DNA from: Eubacterium sp. CAG:841
GTDB taxonomy: Bacteria; Bacillota; Clostridia; Oscillospirales; CAG-272
Length of the DNA: 12,151 nucleotides
Assembly (NCBI GenBank): GCA_000437375.1
Contig: FR898233.1
Coordinates: 50,733 to 62,883 of the forward strand
Reading direction: 5' to 3'
The number at the start of each line of letters is the position of its first letter. The first letter of the stretch is position 1. The translations under genes were made by a program, and so were the position numbers. Positions 1 to 9,221 of the stretch are shown one piece after another. The notes beneath the pieces are model-generated. The model was not told the DNA's origin. It worked only from the letters and a program-made list of their open reading frames with translations, and ran no database searches.

Positions 1-1311
1 CGTGCATGTTGCGTTGTTACATATGGCTGTCAGCAGAACGAGGCTGACGGCGAAAGAATTGCCGGAATGGCGCAGGAAATGGGCTATACGCTTACGGACA
101 ATCCCGCAGAGGCGGATCTTATAGTTGTAAATACCTGCGCTGTAAGAGATCACGCAGAGAAGAAAGCACTCTCGGTGACAGGAGGCTACAAGCATCTGAA
201 AGCGAAAAATCCGGCGTTGAAAATAGGTGTTTGCGGATGTATGGTATCGCAGCCGAAAATGGCTGAAAAGATAAAGAACAGCTATCCTTACGTTGACTTC
301 ACGTTCGGCACGGAGGTGCTTTGGAAGTTTCCCGAAATCCTTTGCGGATGTGTGTTTTCCGGAAAAAGAAGCTTTACCGAAAACACCGGCGACGCTGTAA
401 TAAGCGAGGAAATCCCCGTCAGCCGAAAGAGCGATTTTGCCGCTTGGGTCAGCATAATGTACGGCTGCAATAATTTCTGTACCTACTGCATAGTGCCTTA
501 TGTACGCGGCAGGGAGAGAAGCCGTCGTCCCGAAGAAATAATAAAAGAAATAGAGGGGCTTGTACGCGACGGATATAAAGAAATAACGCTTTTGGGTCAG
601 AACGTAAACTCTTACGGAAAGGAGTACGGAGTTGACTTTTCCGACCTGCTCGGCGAAATATGTAAAATAGACGGCGACTTCATTGTCAGATTTATGACGA
701 GCCATCCGAAGGACGTTCCTGACAAGCTTATAAAAACAATAGCCGAAAACCCGAAGATAGAACGTCATTTTCACTTGCCGATGCAGTCCGGAAGCGACAG
801 GGTCCTTAAAGAAATGAACAGAAGGTACACCTCCGAAACGTATGTGGCACTTGCTGAAAAGCTTCGCCGCGAGGTGCCGGATATATCGCTTTCGACAGAT
901 ATAATAGTAGGCTTTCCCGGCGAAACGGAAGAGGACTTTGACTGCACGCTCGACGTAATACGCCGCGTGGGTTTTGATATGATGTTTTCGTTTATTTATT
1001 CAAAGAGAGAGGGTACTCCTGCGGCAAAGTCCGAGCATCAGGTTCCGGATGAAGTCAAGACAGAACGTTTCCTTCGTATGCTAAAGGTTCAGGAGCCGAT
1101 TGCGGAGCAGCGTTCACAGCGCTATGTGGGAAAAACCGTCCGCGTGCTTTGCGAAGGAAGAAGCAAGAACAATCCGGATAAGTTCACGGGGCGCGACACG
1201 GGACTTAAAATAGTTCTTTTTGACGGCGACGATTCCATGACGGGTAAATTTGTTGACATAAAAATAAGCGAAGCTCACGCCTTTGCTCTTTACGGCGAGG
1301 CAGTAAAATAA
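1..1311 (+). CDS. miaB: tRNA-2-methylthio-N6-isopentenyladenosine-37 synthase MiaB (5' partial)
   Basis: Radical-SAM methylthiotransferase that converts i6A37 to ms2i6A37 in tRNAs reading UNN codons. The reading frame is open from base 1, so the N-terminus lies outside the window; a methionine at 67 is internal, because conserved family sequence (TYGCQQNEAD) lies upstream of it. Counting from base 1, the N-terminal auxiliary-cluster cysteines are C10, C46 (NTCAVRD) and C80 (GCM). The radical-SAM motif CxxxCxxC is C156/C160/C163, followed by the MiaB-type stretch IVPYVRGRERSR, which argues against RimO or MtaB. The last 60 or so residues resemble a TRAM RNA-binding domain. Both iron-sulfur cluster sites are intact, so the visible part looks functional. 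The gene is 18 bases upstream of mutS; miaB-mutS-mutL is a common clostridial order. MiaA, which makes the i6A substrate, is not in this window. Confidence 0.96.
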   Translation, partial: RACCVVTYGCQQNEADGERIAGMAQEMGYTLTDNPAEADLIVVNTCAVRDHAEKKALSVTGGYKHLKAKNPALKIGVCGCMVSQPKMAEKIKNSYPYVDFTFGTEVLWKFPEILCGCVFSGKRSFTENTGDAVISEEIPVSRKSDFAAWVSIMYGCNNFCTYCIVPYVRGRERSRRPEEIIKEIEGLVRDGYKEITLLGQNVNSYGKEYGVDFSDLLGEICKIDGDFIVRFMTSHPKDVPDKLIKTIAENPKIERHFHLPMQSGSDRVLKEMNRRYTSETYVALAEKLRREVPDISLSTDIIVGFPGETEEDFDCTLDVIRRVGFDMMFSFIYSKREGTPAAKSEHQVPDEVKTERFLRMLKVQEPIAEQRSQRYVGKTVRVLCEGRSKNNPDKFTGRDTGLKIVLFDGDDSMTGKFVDIKISEAHAFALYGEAVK

Positions 1312-1329
1312 AGTGAGGTAAAAAACATT

Positions 1330-3921
1330 ATGACACCGATGATGCAGCAATATTTTGAAATAAAAAACAAATACAAAGAGTATATACTTATGTACCGTCT
1401 CGGAGACTTCTATGAGATGTTCTTTGACGACGCAAAGGTTGCTTCAAAAGAGCTTGATCTTGTTCTTACGGGGCGCGACTGCGGAGAAGAAGAGCGCGCG
1501 CCTATGTGCGGAGTTCCTTATCATGCGGTGGAGGGATATATAGGAAAGCTTGTGGCGCATGGCTATAAAGTCGCCATATGTGAACAGCTTGAAGATCCTT
1601 CGCTTGCAAAAGGAATAGTAAGGCGCGACGTCGTGCGTATGATAACGCCCGGAACGCTTACGGAGTCTTCGCTTCTCGATGAGAAAAAGAACAACTATAT
1701 TTGCGCCGTATACTTCGGTGATGATGCTGTCGGCGTCAGCTTTGCTGATATATCGACGGGAAGTCTTGCGGCTACCGAATTTTTCGGCGATGACAGAATG
1801 AACAGGCTTTTCGGCGAAATAGGCGTTTACGCTCCGAGAGAGCTTGTTATAAACACTCCTGCTTCCGCGCTCGGAGAAATGGAGACGTTTCTGCGCGAAA
1901 GACTTTACTGCACGATAAATGAAAACCAAAAAGAACGCTTTTCGGGCGAAGCGGCGCAGGCGGAGGCTCGCGTCCGTTTTGCCGGCGAGGCAATCCCTTC
2001 GGAATTCGACAACACGGACGATCCTGCGCTGAAAGCTGTCGGAGCACTTATTTCATATGCGCTTGAAACGCAGAAAAACGATCTTTCAAACCTTCGCTCG
2101 CTGAATTATTATCGCGAGGGACAGTATCTTGAAATGGATATAAACACTCGCAGAAATCTTGAAACGTGCGAATCGCAGCGCAGGGGCGAAAAGCACGGTA
2201 CGCTTTTGTGGGTGCTTGACAAAACGAAAACCGCAGCGGGAGCAAGACTGCTGAAAAACTACATAGACTTTCCGCTTTCAAATCCTTATGGGATAAACCG
2301 CCGTCAAAGCGCGGTTGCCGAGCTTTGCGAAAACGTTGTTATGCGCGGCGAGCTTGAAAATGCTCTTCGCGGAATACTTGACCTTGAAAGAATAATGACA
2401 AAGGTCGTATACGGCTCTGCGGGAGGAAAAGACCTCCGCGCTCTTGCGCAGACGGCAGAAAAGCTTCCCGAAATAAAGGCTCAGCTTGAGGGAAGTAAGT
2501 GCGAAGAGCTTGCGTCCATATATTCAGAACTTGACACGCTTGAAGATATCTGTGCGCTTATTTCTACGGCAATAGTGGACGATCCTCCGTTCTCGGTACG
2601 TGAGGGCGGTATCATACGCGACGGATATAACAAGGATATAGATTACCTTCGTTCGATAATATCGGATAGCAAGGGTTGGATAGATCGCATTGAAGAAACA
2701 GAGAAAAAAGCCACAGGAATAAAAACGCTTAAAGTCGGATACAACCGCGTTTTCGGCTATTATATCGAGGTTTCGAAATCGTTTACCGCGAGCGTTCCGG
2801 ATAGGTTTATCCGCAAACAAACGCTTGCAAACGGCGAAAGATACATAACAGAAGAGCTGAAAGACATGGAAGCGCAGATGCTCGGAGCTTCCGACAAGAT
2901 AGAGGCACTTGAATATCAGCTGTTTACCGAAATAAGACTGAAGGTTGCGGAAAACGTTCACAGAATTCAGAAAACGGCGTTTTTGCTTGCAAAGCTCGAC
3001 GTTTACCGTTCGCTTGCCGAAGTTGCATGCCGCAACAGTTATTGCCGTCCCGAAGTTACATACAGCGATGAGATAATTATAAAAGATGGCAGACATCCTG
3101 TTGTCGAGCAGTTTTCAAAGGATACGTACTTTGTTCCCAATGACACGAACCTTGACGGCGGCAAAAACCGTTTTATGCTTATAACCGGACCCAATATGGC
3201 GGGTAAATCGACGTATATGCGTCAGACGGCGCTTATATGCCTTATGGCACAAATAGGCTCGTTTGTTCCTGCAAGGGAAGCGCGCATAGGCGTTATAGAC
3301 AAGTTGTTTACCAGGGTGGGTGCGTCTGATGATCTTGCTATGGGGCAGTCAACCTTTATGCTTGAAATGAGCGAGGTCGCATATATACTTTCACATGCGA
3401 CGAAGCGCAGTCTTATAATTTATGATGAGATCGGCAGAGGCACGAGTACATTTGACGGAATGAGCATTGCGCGTGCCGTTGCCGAATACACTCTCGGCAA
3501 AAAGATAGGTGCGAAAACACTCTTCGCAACCCATTATCACGAGCTTACCACAATGGAAGATGAGTTCGAAGGAATAGTTAATTACAATATAGCGGCAAAG
3601 AAAAAAGGAGACGATATCGTTTTCCTGCGCAAGATAGTTCGCGGTGCGGCAGACGACAGCTACGGAATAGAAGTGGCAAAGCTTGCCGGTGTTCCGAAGG
3701 AAGTTACAAAAAGAGCGAAAGATATACTTTCTTCGCTTGAAGCGGGCGGAATTCAGGTAAGAGAAAAGAAATCCGAGACGACAGATGACGATTTTGCGCT
3801 CAGCTTTGACAGTATGAGCGAAAACGAAGTTGCGGAAAAGCTCCGCGCAGTGGATATAAACACGCTTACTCCGCTTGAAGCGATAAACCTTATTTACGAA
3901 CTGAAAAAAATGCTTTCCTGA
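1330..3921 (+). CDS. mutS: DNA mismatch repair protein MutS
   Basis: Recognises base mismatches and small loops, then recruits MutL through an ATP-driven sliding-clamp state. The 863 residues match the full bacterial MutS1 length. The mismatch-wedging motif is intact (GDFYEMF, F27-Y28-E29). The ATPase domain has Walker A GPNMAGKST at 620-628, Walker B and signature YDEIGRGT at 698-705, and the switch histidine in ATHYHEL at H735. The presence of the N-terminal mismatch domain and the absence of a Smr nuclease tail separate it from MutS2. The start is supported by GAGG at 1315-1318, 11 bases upstream, and by the typical opening MTPMMQQY. The stop lies 11 bases before mutL and its last base begins the mutL ribosome binding site, so the two are probably translationally coupled. 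Isoleucine codons are predominantly ATA. Confidence 0.98.
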   Translation: MTPMMQQYFEIKNKYKEYILMYRLGDFYEMFFDDAKVASKELDLVLTGRDCGEEERAPMCGVPYHAVEGYIGKLVAHGYKVAICEQLEDPSLAKGIVRRDVVRMITPGTLTESSLLDEKKNNYICAVYFGDDAVGVSFADISTGSLAATEFFGDDRMNRLFGEIGVYAPRELVINTPASALGEMETFLRERLYCTINENQKERFSGEAAQAEARVRFAGEAIPSEFDNTDDPALKAVGALISYALETQKNDLSNLRSLNYYREGQYLEMDINTRRNLETCESQRRGEKHGTLLWVLDKTKTAAGARLLKNYIDFPLSNPYGINRRQSAVAELCENVVMRGELENALRGILDLERIMTKVVYGSAGGKDLRALAQTAEKLPEIKAQLEGSKCEELASIYSELDTLEDICALISTAIVDDPPFSVREGGIIRDGYNKDIDYLRSIISDSKGWIDRIEETEKKATGIKTLKVGYNRVFGYYIEVSKSFTASVPDRFIRKQTLANGERYITEELKDMEAQMLGASDKIEALEYQLFTEIRLKVAENVHRIQKTAFLLAKLDVYRSLAEVACRNSYCRPEVTYSDEIIIKDGRHPVVEQFSKDTYFVPNDTNLDGGKNRFMLITGPNMAGKSTYMRQTALICLMAQIGSFVPAREARIGVIDKLFTRVGASDDLAMGQSTFMLEMSEVAYILSHATKRSLIIYDEIGRGTSTFDGMSIARAVAEYTLGKKIGAKTLFATHYHELTTMEDEFEGIVNYNIAAKKKGDDIVFLRKIVRGAADDSYGIEVAKLAGVPKEVTKRAKDILSSLEAGGIQVREKKSETTDDDFALSFDSMSENEVAEKLRAVDINTLTPLEAINLIYELKKMLS

Positions 3922-3932
3922 AAGGATAAAAA

Positions 3933-5825
3933 ATGTCCGAAATAAATGTTCTTGATATAAGCGTAGCCAACCTTATAGCGGCGGGCGAGGTGGTCGATAA
4001 GCCTTCGTCCGCGCTTAAAGAGCTTTGTGAAAATTCAATAGACGCCGGAGCAAAGACGATAACCGCCGAGATAAAAAACGGCGGAATAGCTCTTATGCGT
4101 GTAACCGACGACGGCAAAGGCATGACGGGAGAGGACGCAGTGATCTGCGTACGGCGTCATGCTACGAGCAAAATAAAGACGGCAAAGGATCTTTCTTCGG
4201 TTATGACGCTCGGATTTCGCGGCGAGGCACTTGCGGCGATAACCGCAGTTACTCATACACGCATAATGACAAAGCGCAGAGAGGATACGTCCGGCACGGT
4301 CGTTACGGTTGATTACGGAAAGCTTGAAAGCGCGGAGGAAGGCGGCTTTCCCGACGGTACGACGGTTATATGCGAAGGGCTTTTCCGTACGACTCCGGCA
4401 AGATTGAAATTTCTGAAATCCGATTCGGCTGAGGGTGCGGCATGCGCTGCCGTCATGGAAAAGCTTGCGCTTTCGCATCCGGAGGTGGCATTTCGATTCA
4501 TAGCGGACGGACAGCAACGATTTGCCACTATGGGCGACGGAAAGCTGAAAAACGCAATATATTCCGTTTACGGGAGAGAATTTGCGTCAAAACTTTGTGA
4601 GATAGATTCAAAAAGCGGCGGGATAAGCGTGTCCGGTTATGTCGGAACTCCCGATAATGTCAGGGGAAATCGTGCGCTTCAGATATTTTTTATAAACAAC
4701 AGATGCGTAAGAAATATAAGTCTTACGTCGGCGCTTGAAGCGGCATTCCGCTCATTTGCGCCGATAGGAAAATATCCCGTATGCGTGCTTAACATAGGAT
4801 TGAATGCCGCATATGTGGATGTAAACATTCATCCTGCAAAGCTTGAAGTAAAATTTTCTGATGAGAAGAGCATTTTTGACGCGGGATATTATTCGGTTCG
4901 CGGAGCACTGGAAAGAAATCTTCAGAATCCCGTTCTGATACCGAAAAACCAGCAGCCGATGACTGAGGAAAAGCTGAAAATAATATCGGCATTCGTATCT
5001 CCCGATGCGCCGAAGCATGAGCAGACAAAGCTTGACAGTGGCACTTTCACGACGAGTTACCGTCCTTATGTTGCTCCTGAATCTAAGGAAAAGAAGCCGG
5101 AAAGTGAAGAGTATGCTCCGGTTGAGCTTCCGAAAAAGGTTTCTTCGCCTGCGGAGCTTGAAAGAAAAGACCCCGAAGAGGAACTTCCGAAGCCTTCGGT
5201 GAGCACGGACGCACATCTTGAAGGCTTTGAGCCGAAGCCTGTTCCGGAATATAAAATACTCGGCGAAGCGTTTGACTGCTATGTAATGATTGAGGAAGGC
5301 GAAAGGCTTTTCATTCTTGATAAGCACGCAGCGCACGAAAGAATAAATTTTGAAAAGATGAAAGCGGCGATATCAGGGCTGAAGCCCGAAACACAGCTTC
5401 TTATGATAGAAGAAAAATTTACGCTTTCTCCGCAGGAGAGAGAAGCGTGCGAAAAATATAAAAAGGAAATATCGGATATAGGCTTTGAATTTTCGGTTGA
5501 GGACAAAGGCGCAGTGCTTTACGGCGTTCCTTGCGATTTTGATATGGCGGAGGGAAGGTCGCTCTTCTTTTCACTTATAACTTCGCTGACCGAAAGCGAC
5601 GGAAGCCTTTATGCAGACAGCAAAAATTATTTCGAGCGGGCGCTGTATCAAAGCTCGTGCAAGGCTTCGGTAAAAGCCGGAAGAAAGTACGATGAGGCGC
5701 ATGTCAGATGGATATGCGATAACTTTTTTCGCTACGACTGCATACGGCGCTGTCCGCACGGCAGACCGGTAGCATACGAAATGACCAAACGCGAGCTTGA
5801 CACAAGATTCGGCAGAATAAAATAA
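3933..5825 (+). CDS. mutL: DNA mismatch repair protein MutL (endonuclease type)
   Basis: Partner of MutS. In bacteria lacking MutH, MutL itself nicks the daughter strand. The N-terminal GHKL ATPase has all its motifs: ENSIDAG, DDGKGM, RHATSKI and GFRGEAL, then the transducer domain ending near NIHPAKLEVKF. A lysine-, glutamate- and proline-rich linker covers roughly residues 345-435. The C-terminal domain carries the metal-binding endonuclease motif as DKHAAHERINFE (D463, H465, E469, E474), with Lys where Gln is usual. It also has SCKASVKAG (C576) and CPHGRP (C607, H609). These motifs are what distinguishes nicking MutL from the E. coli type, so incision activity is a fair inference. The length of 630 residues is normal. 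The start follows AAAGGA at 3921-3926, which overlaps the mutS stop. The next gene is tgt, whereas miaA is a frequent neighbour of mutL elsewhere. Confidence 0.97.
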   Translation: MSEINVLDISVANLIAAGEVVDKPSSALKELCENSIDAGAKTITAEIKNGGIALMRVTDDGKGMTGEDAVICVRRHATSKIKTAKDLSSVMTLGFRGEALAAITAVTHTRIMTKRREDTSGTVVTVDYGKLESAEEGGFPDGTTVICEGLFRTTPARLKFLKSDSAEGAACAAVMEKLALSHPEVAFRFIADGQQRFATMGDGKLKNAIYSVYGREFASKLCEIDSKSGGISVSGYVGTPDNVRGNRALQIFFINNRCVRNISLTSALEAAFRSFAPIGKYPVCVLNIGLNAAYVDVNIHPAKLEVKFSDEKSIFDAGYYSVRGALERNLQNPVLIPKNQQPMTEEKLKIISAFVSPDAPKHEQTKLDSGTFTTSYRPYVAPESKEKKPESEEYAPVELPKKVSSPAELERKDPEEELPKPSVSTDAHLEGFEPKPVPEYKILGEAFDCYVMIEEGERLFILDKHAAHERINFEKMKAAISGLKPETQLLMIEEKFTLSPQEREACEKYKKEISDIGFEFSVEDKGAVLYGVPCDFDMAEGRSLFFSLITSLTESDGSLYADSKNYFERALYQSSCKASVKAGRKYDEAHVRWICDNFFRYDCIRRCPHGRPVAYEMTKRELDTRFGRIK

Positions 5826-5843
5826 GAAATTGGGGAAAGATAA

Positions 5844-6974
5844 ATGTTTAAGGTAATAAAAAAAGACGGAGCGGCGCGCAGAGGCGTATTTGAATCGGTT
5901 CACGGCACGGCGCAGACACCTGTATTTATGAATGTCGGAACGGCTGCGGCTATAAAGGGCGGAGTTGCGACGGAGGATCTTTACGAGCTTGGCTGCCAGA
6001 TCGAGCTTTCAAACACATATCATCTTCATCTGCGCCCGGGCGACGACGTTATATATAAAATGGGCGGTATCCGCAAGTTTTTCAATTGGGACAGACCCGT
6101 TCTTACGGATAGCGGTGGTTTTCAGGTTTTTTCGCTTTCACAGCTCCGCAAGATAACGGAGGAAGGCGTCAGCTTTGCTTCTCATATAGACGGAAGACGA
6201 ATTTTTATGGGGCCTGAAGAGTCGATGCGTATTCAGTCGCATCTGGCATCTACTGTCGCCATGGCGTTTGACGAATGTATAGAAAATCCTTCGCCGTATG
6301 ATTACGTTAAGAATTCGATCGAGAGAACAACTCGTTGGCTTTACCGATGCAAGGCTGAAATGGACAGACTTAATTCTCTTGAAGAGACGATAAATCCGCA
6401 CCAGATGCTTTTCGGGATAAATCAGGGTGGAATATACCCCGATCTGCGAATAGAGCATATGAAAGCCATCCGTGAGCTTGATCTTAACGGCTTTGCAATA
6501 GGCGGTCTTGCCGTAGGCGAGGAAGCGCCTGTTATGTATGATATAATCGAGCATGTAGAGCCGTATATGCCGGAGGACAAGCCGCGTTATCTTATGGGGG
6601 TCGGTACGCCTATAAATATTCTTGAAGCGGTTTATCGCGGAGTTGACTTTTTTGACTGCGTGATGCCTTCAAGAAATGCCCGCCACGGTTTCATTTTCAC
6701 TTGGGACGGAACAATGAACTTAAACAACAACAAGTATCAGTGCGATCCGCTGCCGATAGACGAAAACTGCGGATGTCCCGCATGCAGACTTCACAGCAGA
6801 AGCTATATACGTCATCTGCTTAAAGCCGACGAGATGCTCGGTATGCGCCTTGCCGTAATGCACAACCTTTATTTTTACAACGACCTTATGCAGAAGATAC
6901 GCGACGCTATCGATGCGGGCGAATACGAAGCTTTTTACCGTAAGTACCGCGAGATACTTGGAAGAAGAATATAA
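5844..6974 (+). CDS. tgt: tRNA-guanine(34) transglycosylase (queuine/preQ1 insertion)
   Basis: Exchanges G34 in the anticodon of GUN tRNAs (Asp, Asn, His, Tyr) for a 7-deazaguanine base on the queuosine pathway. Active-site features visible: DSGGFQ with general acid/base D89, base-recognition AFDEC (D143, C145), the GGLAVGE loop, and the nucleophile aspartate in FDCVMPSR at D271. The zinc site is complete: C309-x-C311-x2-C314-x25-H340. The 376 residues are the standard bacterial length. The ribosome binding site is GGGGAAAG just upstream of the ATG, 18 bases after mutL. No queA, queG or preQ1 synthesis gene is present here, so the window does not show whether the cell makes preQ1 or salvages preQ1 or queuine. 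With miaB it gives two anticodon-loop modification enzymes in one operon. Confidence 0.97.
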   Translation: MFKVIKKDGAARRGVFESVHGTAQTPVFMNVGTAAAIKGGVATEDLYELGCQIELSNTYHLHLRPGDDVIYKMGGIRKFFNWDRPVLTDSGGFQVFSLSQLRKITEEGVSFASHIDGRRIFMGPEESMRIQSHLASTVAMAFDECIENPSPYDYVKNSIERTTRWLYRCKAEMDRLNSLEETINPHQMLFGINQGGIYPDLRIEHMKAIRELDLNGFAIGGLAVGEEAPVMYDIIEHVEPYMPEDKPRYLMGVGTPINILEAVYRGVDFFDCVMPSRNARHGFIFTWDGTMNLNNNKYQCDPLPIDENCGCPACRLHSRSYIRHLLKADEMLGMRLAVMHNLYFYNDLMQKIRDAIDAGEYEAFYRKYREILGRRI

Positions 6975-7007
6975 TATAAAAAACTAAATTTTCAGCGGAG
7001 AAGAAAA

Positions 7008-8435
7008 ATGAGAAAAACCAAAATAGTATGCACAATAGGTCCCGCCAGCAGTGACGAGAAGATATTTACCGAAATGTGTCTTGCAGGGCTTAATGTTGCA
7101 AGACTTAACTTCTCGCACGGTACGCACGACGACCACCAGAAGAAAATAGATATGATAAAAAAGGTCAGGGAAAAGCTCGGACTTCCAATAGCCATAATGC
7201 TTGACACGAAAGGTCCCGAATACAGAATAAAAACATTCAAAAATTCAAAGGTGACTCTTTCCGACGGAGATGAATTTATATTTACTTCGCGCGATGTCGA
7301 GGGCGACGAGCATATAGTTTCCGTAAACTACAGCGATCTTGCACGGGATCTTTCCGTTGGCGACAGGGTGCTTGTAAACAACGGACTTGTAATTTTCGAG
7401 GTAACTAAAATAGACGGAGAGGATGTCGTCTGCAAAACAATAGTCGGAGGTGAGCTTTCGGACAGAAAGAGCATGAGCTTCCCGAACAAGGTGCTTAAGA
7501 ATCAGGTATATCTCAGCGATCAGGACAAGGACGACCTTATTTTCGGCATCAAAAACGGAGTAAGCTTTGTTGCGGCGTCGTTTGTATCGAGAAAGCAGGA
7601 TCTTATAGACCTTAAAACGTTTTTGCGCGAAAACGGCGGTGAGGGCATTGACATAATAGCAAAGATAGAAAATCGTACTGGAATAAACAATATTGAAGAA
7701 ATATGCAGCGAATGCGACGGTATTATGATAGGCAGGGGCGATCTTGGCGTTGAGATACCGTTCACGGAGCTTCCCGCAGTGCAGAAATATATCATCACAA
7801 AGTGCCGTTTGCTCGGAAAAAGAGTTATCACGGCTACGGAAATGCTTGAATCTATGATACACAATCCGCGCCCGACGAGAGCCGAAATCTCTGACGTTGC
7901 AAACGCCGTTTACGACGGTTCAAGCGCTGTAATGCTTTCCGGCGAATCGGCTGCCGGAAAATATCCCGTTCAGGCGGTCAGGACGATGTCCGAAATAGCG
8001 GAGGAAACGGAAAAACATATAGACTATACAAAGCGCTTCCGCGACAGCGAATTCAAAATAAAAAATCTTGTTGACGCAATATCGCACGCAACCTGCGGAA
8101 TGGCGATAGACATAGGCGCAAAGGCAATAGTTGTTTCATCAATGTCGGGAATGACAGTTCGTATGGTTTCGCGATTCCGTGCTCCTACCGATATAATAGG
8201 TATGGCCACAACGAAAGCGGTCTGGTATAAGCTTGCTCTTTCCTGGGGAGTTATGCCCGTTATGAGTCGTCATTTTGATTCTACCGACGTGCTTTTCTAT
8301 CATGCAATGCAGACGGCGCAGAAGCAGATGGGACTAAAACCCGGAGACAGAATCGTCCTGACGGGCGGAATGACAAACGGAAAATCAGGAAATACGAACC
8401 TTATAAAGGTTGAAACGATAGGCGAGCTTGACTGA
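7008..8435 (+). CDS. pyk: Pyruvate kinase
   Basis: Catalyses phosphoenolpyruvate + ADP to pyruvate + ATP, the last step of glycolysis, in the cytosol. The TIM-barrel landmarks are present: R32, N34 and S36 in ARLNFSHG; D66-T67 in LDTKGPE; catalytic K219 with metal ligand E221 in AKIEN; second metal ligand D245 in GRGDLGVEIP; and T277 in the ATEMLES helix. Glu71, at the position of rabbit E117, predicts a K+-dependent enzyme. Three positions are unusual: GPEYR instead of GPEIR, NNGL (N124-N125) where the B domain usually has DDGL, and ATE (E278) instead of ATQ. The 475 residues include the C-terminal regulatory domain but not the extra PEP-utiliser-like domain of Bacillus enzymes. GGAG at 6997-7000 sets the start. 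The 33-base gap to tgt shows no clear promoter or terminator. Confidence 0.95.
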   Translation: MRKTKIVCTIGPASSDEKIFTEMCLAGLNVARLNFSHGTHDDHQKKIDMIKKVREKLGLPIAIMLDTKGPEYRIKTFKNSKVTLSDGDEFIFTSRDVEGDEHIVSVNYSDLARDLSVGDRVLVNNGLVIFEVTKIDGEDVVCKTIVGGELSDRKSMSFPNKVLKNQVYLSDQDKDDLIFGIKNGVSFVAASFVSRKQDLIDLKTFLRENGGEGIDIIAKIENRTGINNIEEICSECDGIMIGRGDLGVEIPFTELPAVQKYIITKCRLLGKRVITATEMLESMIHNPRPTRAEISDVANAVYDGSSAVMLSGESAAGKYPVQAVRTMSEIAEETEKHIDYTKRFRDSEFKIKNLVDAISHATCGMAIDIGAKAIVVSSMSGMTVRMVSRFRAPTDIIGMATTKAVWYKLALSWGVMPVMSRHFDSTDVLFYHAMQTAQKQMGLKPGDRIVLTGGMTNGKSGNTNLIKVETIGELD

Positions 8436-8446
8436 AAGGAGCATTT

Positions 8447-9214
8447 ATGCTCATAAAAAACGATATTCCGATACTTGAATTTGACGAGACGCGGGATGCA
8501 GTTATAAATCCTTGCGATATCGCAAAGTATATGGGGCAGCTCGGTTGCGAGAGGCTTGTAATCACATTTTTCAGAGAGGTCATAGAAGACTTTCTTTCTG
8601 ACGGGAAGATTGAAAAAATCAAAACCATAATGGGCGAAAATCCTTATTATGTATACAAATTCAAAGATTATGACGTTCTCATCATGCACGGTGATCTGGG
8701 ATGCCCCGCAATGGGCGGCGAGCTTGACGAGATTATCGCTATGGGTGTAAAAAAGGTTATGTTCTGCGGCGGAGGAGGGGTGCTTGACAAAAGTACCGGA
8801 GTAGGGCATTTTCTTATAGTTGAGGGAGCGATACGTGATGAAGGCTTTTCTTATCACTATCTGCCTCCGTCAAGGGTGGTATATACGGAGGAGAAAACGA
8901 GAAGCCTTATCCGAAGATATCTTTCCGAGCGGGGAATTTTGTATTCCGAAGGACTTGTGTGGACAACGGATGCAATTTTCCGTGAGACGAAAGAGAAAGT
9001 AAATGCCCGCAGAGAAGAAGGAGCAAAAATCGTCGAAATGGAACAGGCAGGTTGTATAGCTGTTACGCAGTTTCGCGGCGTTGATTACGGAGCGATAATT
9101 TATGGCGGAGATGACGTTTCAGGCGACGATTGGGATACCCGCAGCTGGCGCAGCAGAGAAGATATAAGGCAAGGACTTGTAGATATTTGCAGAGAAATTG
9201 TTCTTATGATGTAA
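8447..9214 (+). CDS. Nucleoside phosphorylase (PNP/UDP family), substrate unresolved
   Basis: Member of the PNP/UDP phosphorylase superfamily, which splits nucleosides with phosphate into a base and ribose-1-phosphate, or is hydrolytic in some branches. Visible family features are a glycine-rich strand (CGGGGVL, roughly residues 107-113), the segment AIRDEGFSYHYLPPS, WTTDAIFRET, the ribose-binding EME signature at E197-M198-E199, and a late acidic stretch YGGDDVSGDDWD where related enzymes have their catalytic Asp. The 255 residues fit the compact hexameric branch. There is no signal peptide or membrane segment. AAAGGAG at 8435-8441 overlaps the pyk stop and sets the start. It is the last gene before the terminator. 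Sequence reading alone does not settle uridine versus purine substrates, so no gene symbol is given. Together with pyk it hints at feeding nucleoside ribose into central carbon metabolism, but that is inference. Confidence 0.85.
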   Translation: MLIKNDIPILEFDETRDAVINPCDIAKYMGQLGCERLVITFFREVIEDFLSDGKIEKIKTIMGENPYYVYKFKDYDVLIMHGDLGCPAMGGELDEIIAMGVKKVMFCGGGGVLDKSTGVGHFLIVEGAIRDEGFSYHYLPPSRVVYTEEKTRSLIRRYLSERGILYSEGLVWTTDAIFRETKEKVNARREEGAKIVEMEQAGCIAVTQFRGVDYGAIIYGGDDVSGDDWDTRSWRSREDIRQGLVDICREIVLMM

Positions 9215-9221
9215 TTAAGAT

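Noticed and set aside
4752..5336. A 194-codon minus-strand open frame, with shorter frames nearby including + strand 5005-5202, inside mutL
   Set aside because: They fall in the mutL transducer and linker coding region; composition is Arg/Lys/Phe-biased as expected from out-of-frame reading.
6975..7007. Possible promoter in the AT-rich 33-base gap between tgt and pyk
   Set aside because: TATAAA-like bases occur at the tgt stop, but no spaced -35 partner is evident and the gap is short; pyk read-through is simpler.
7245..7862. A 205-codon minus-strand open frame inside pyk
   Set aside because: Fully antisense to a well-conserved gene, with no recognisable protein family and no promoter or ribosome binding site logic; low stop frequency on the opposite strand explains it.
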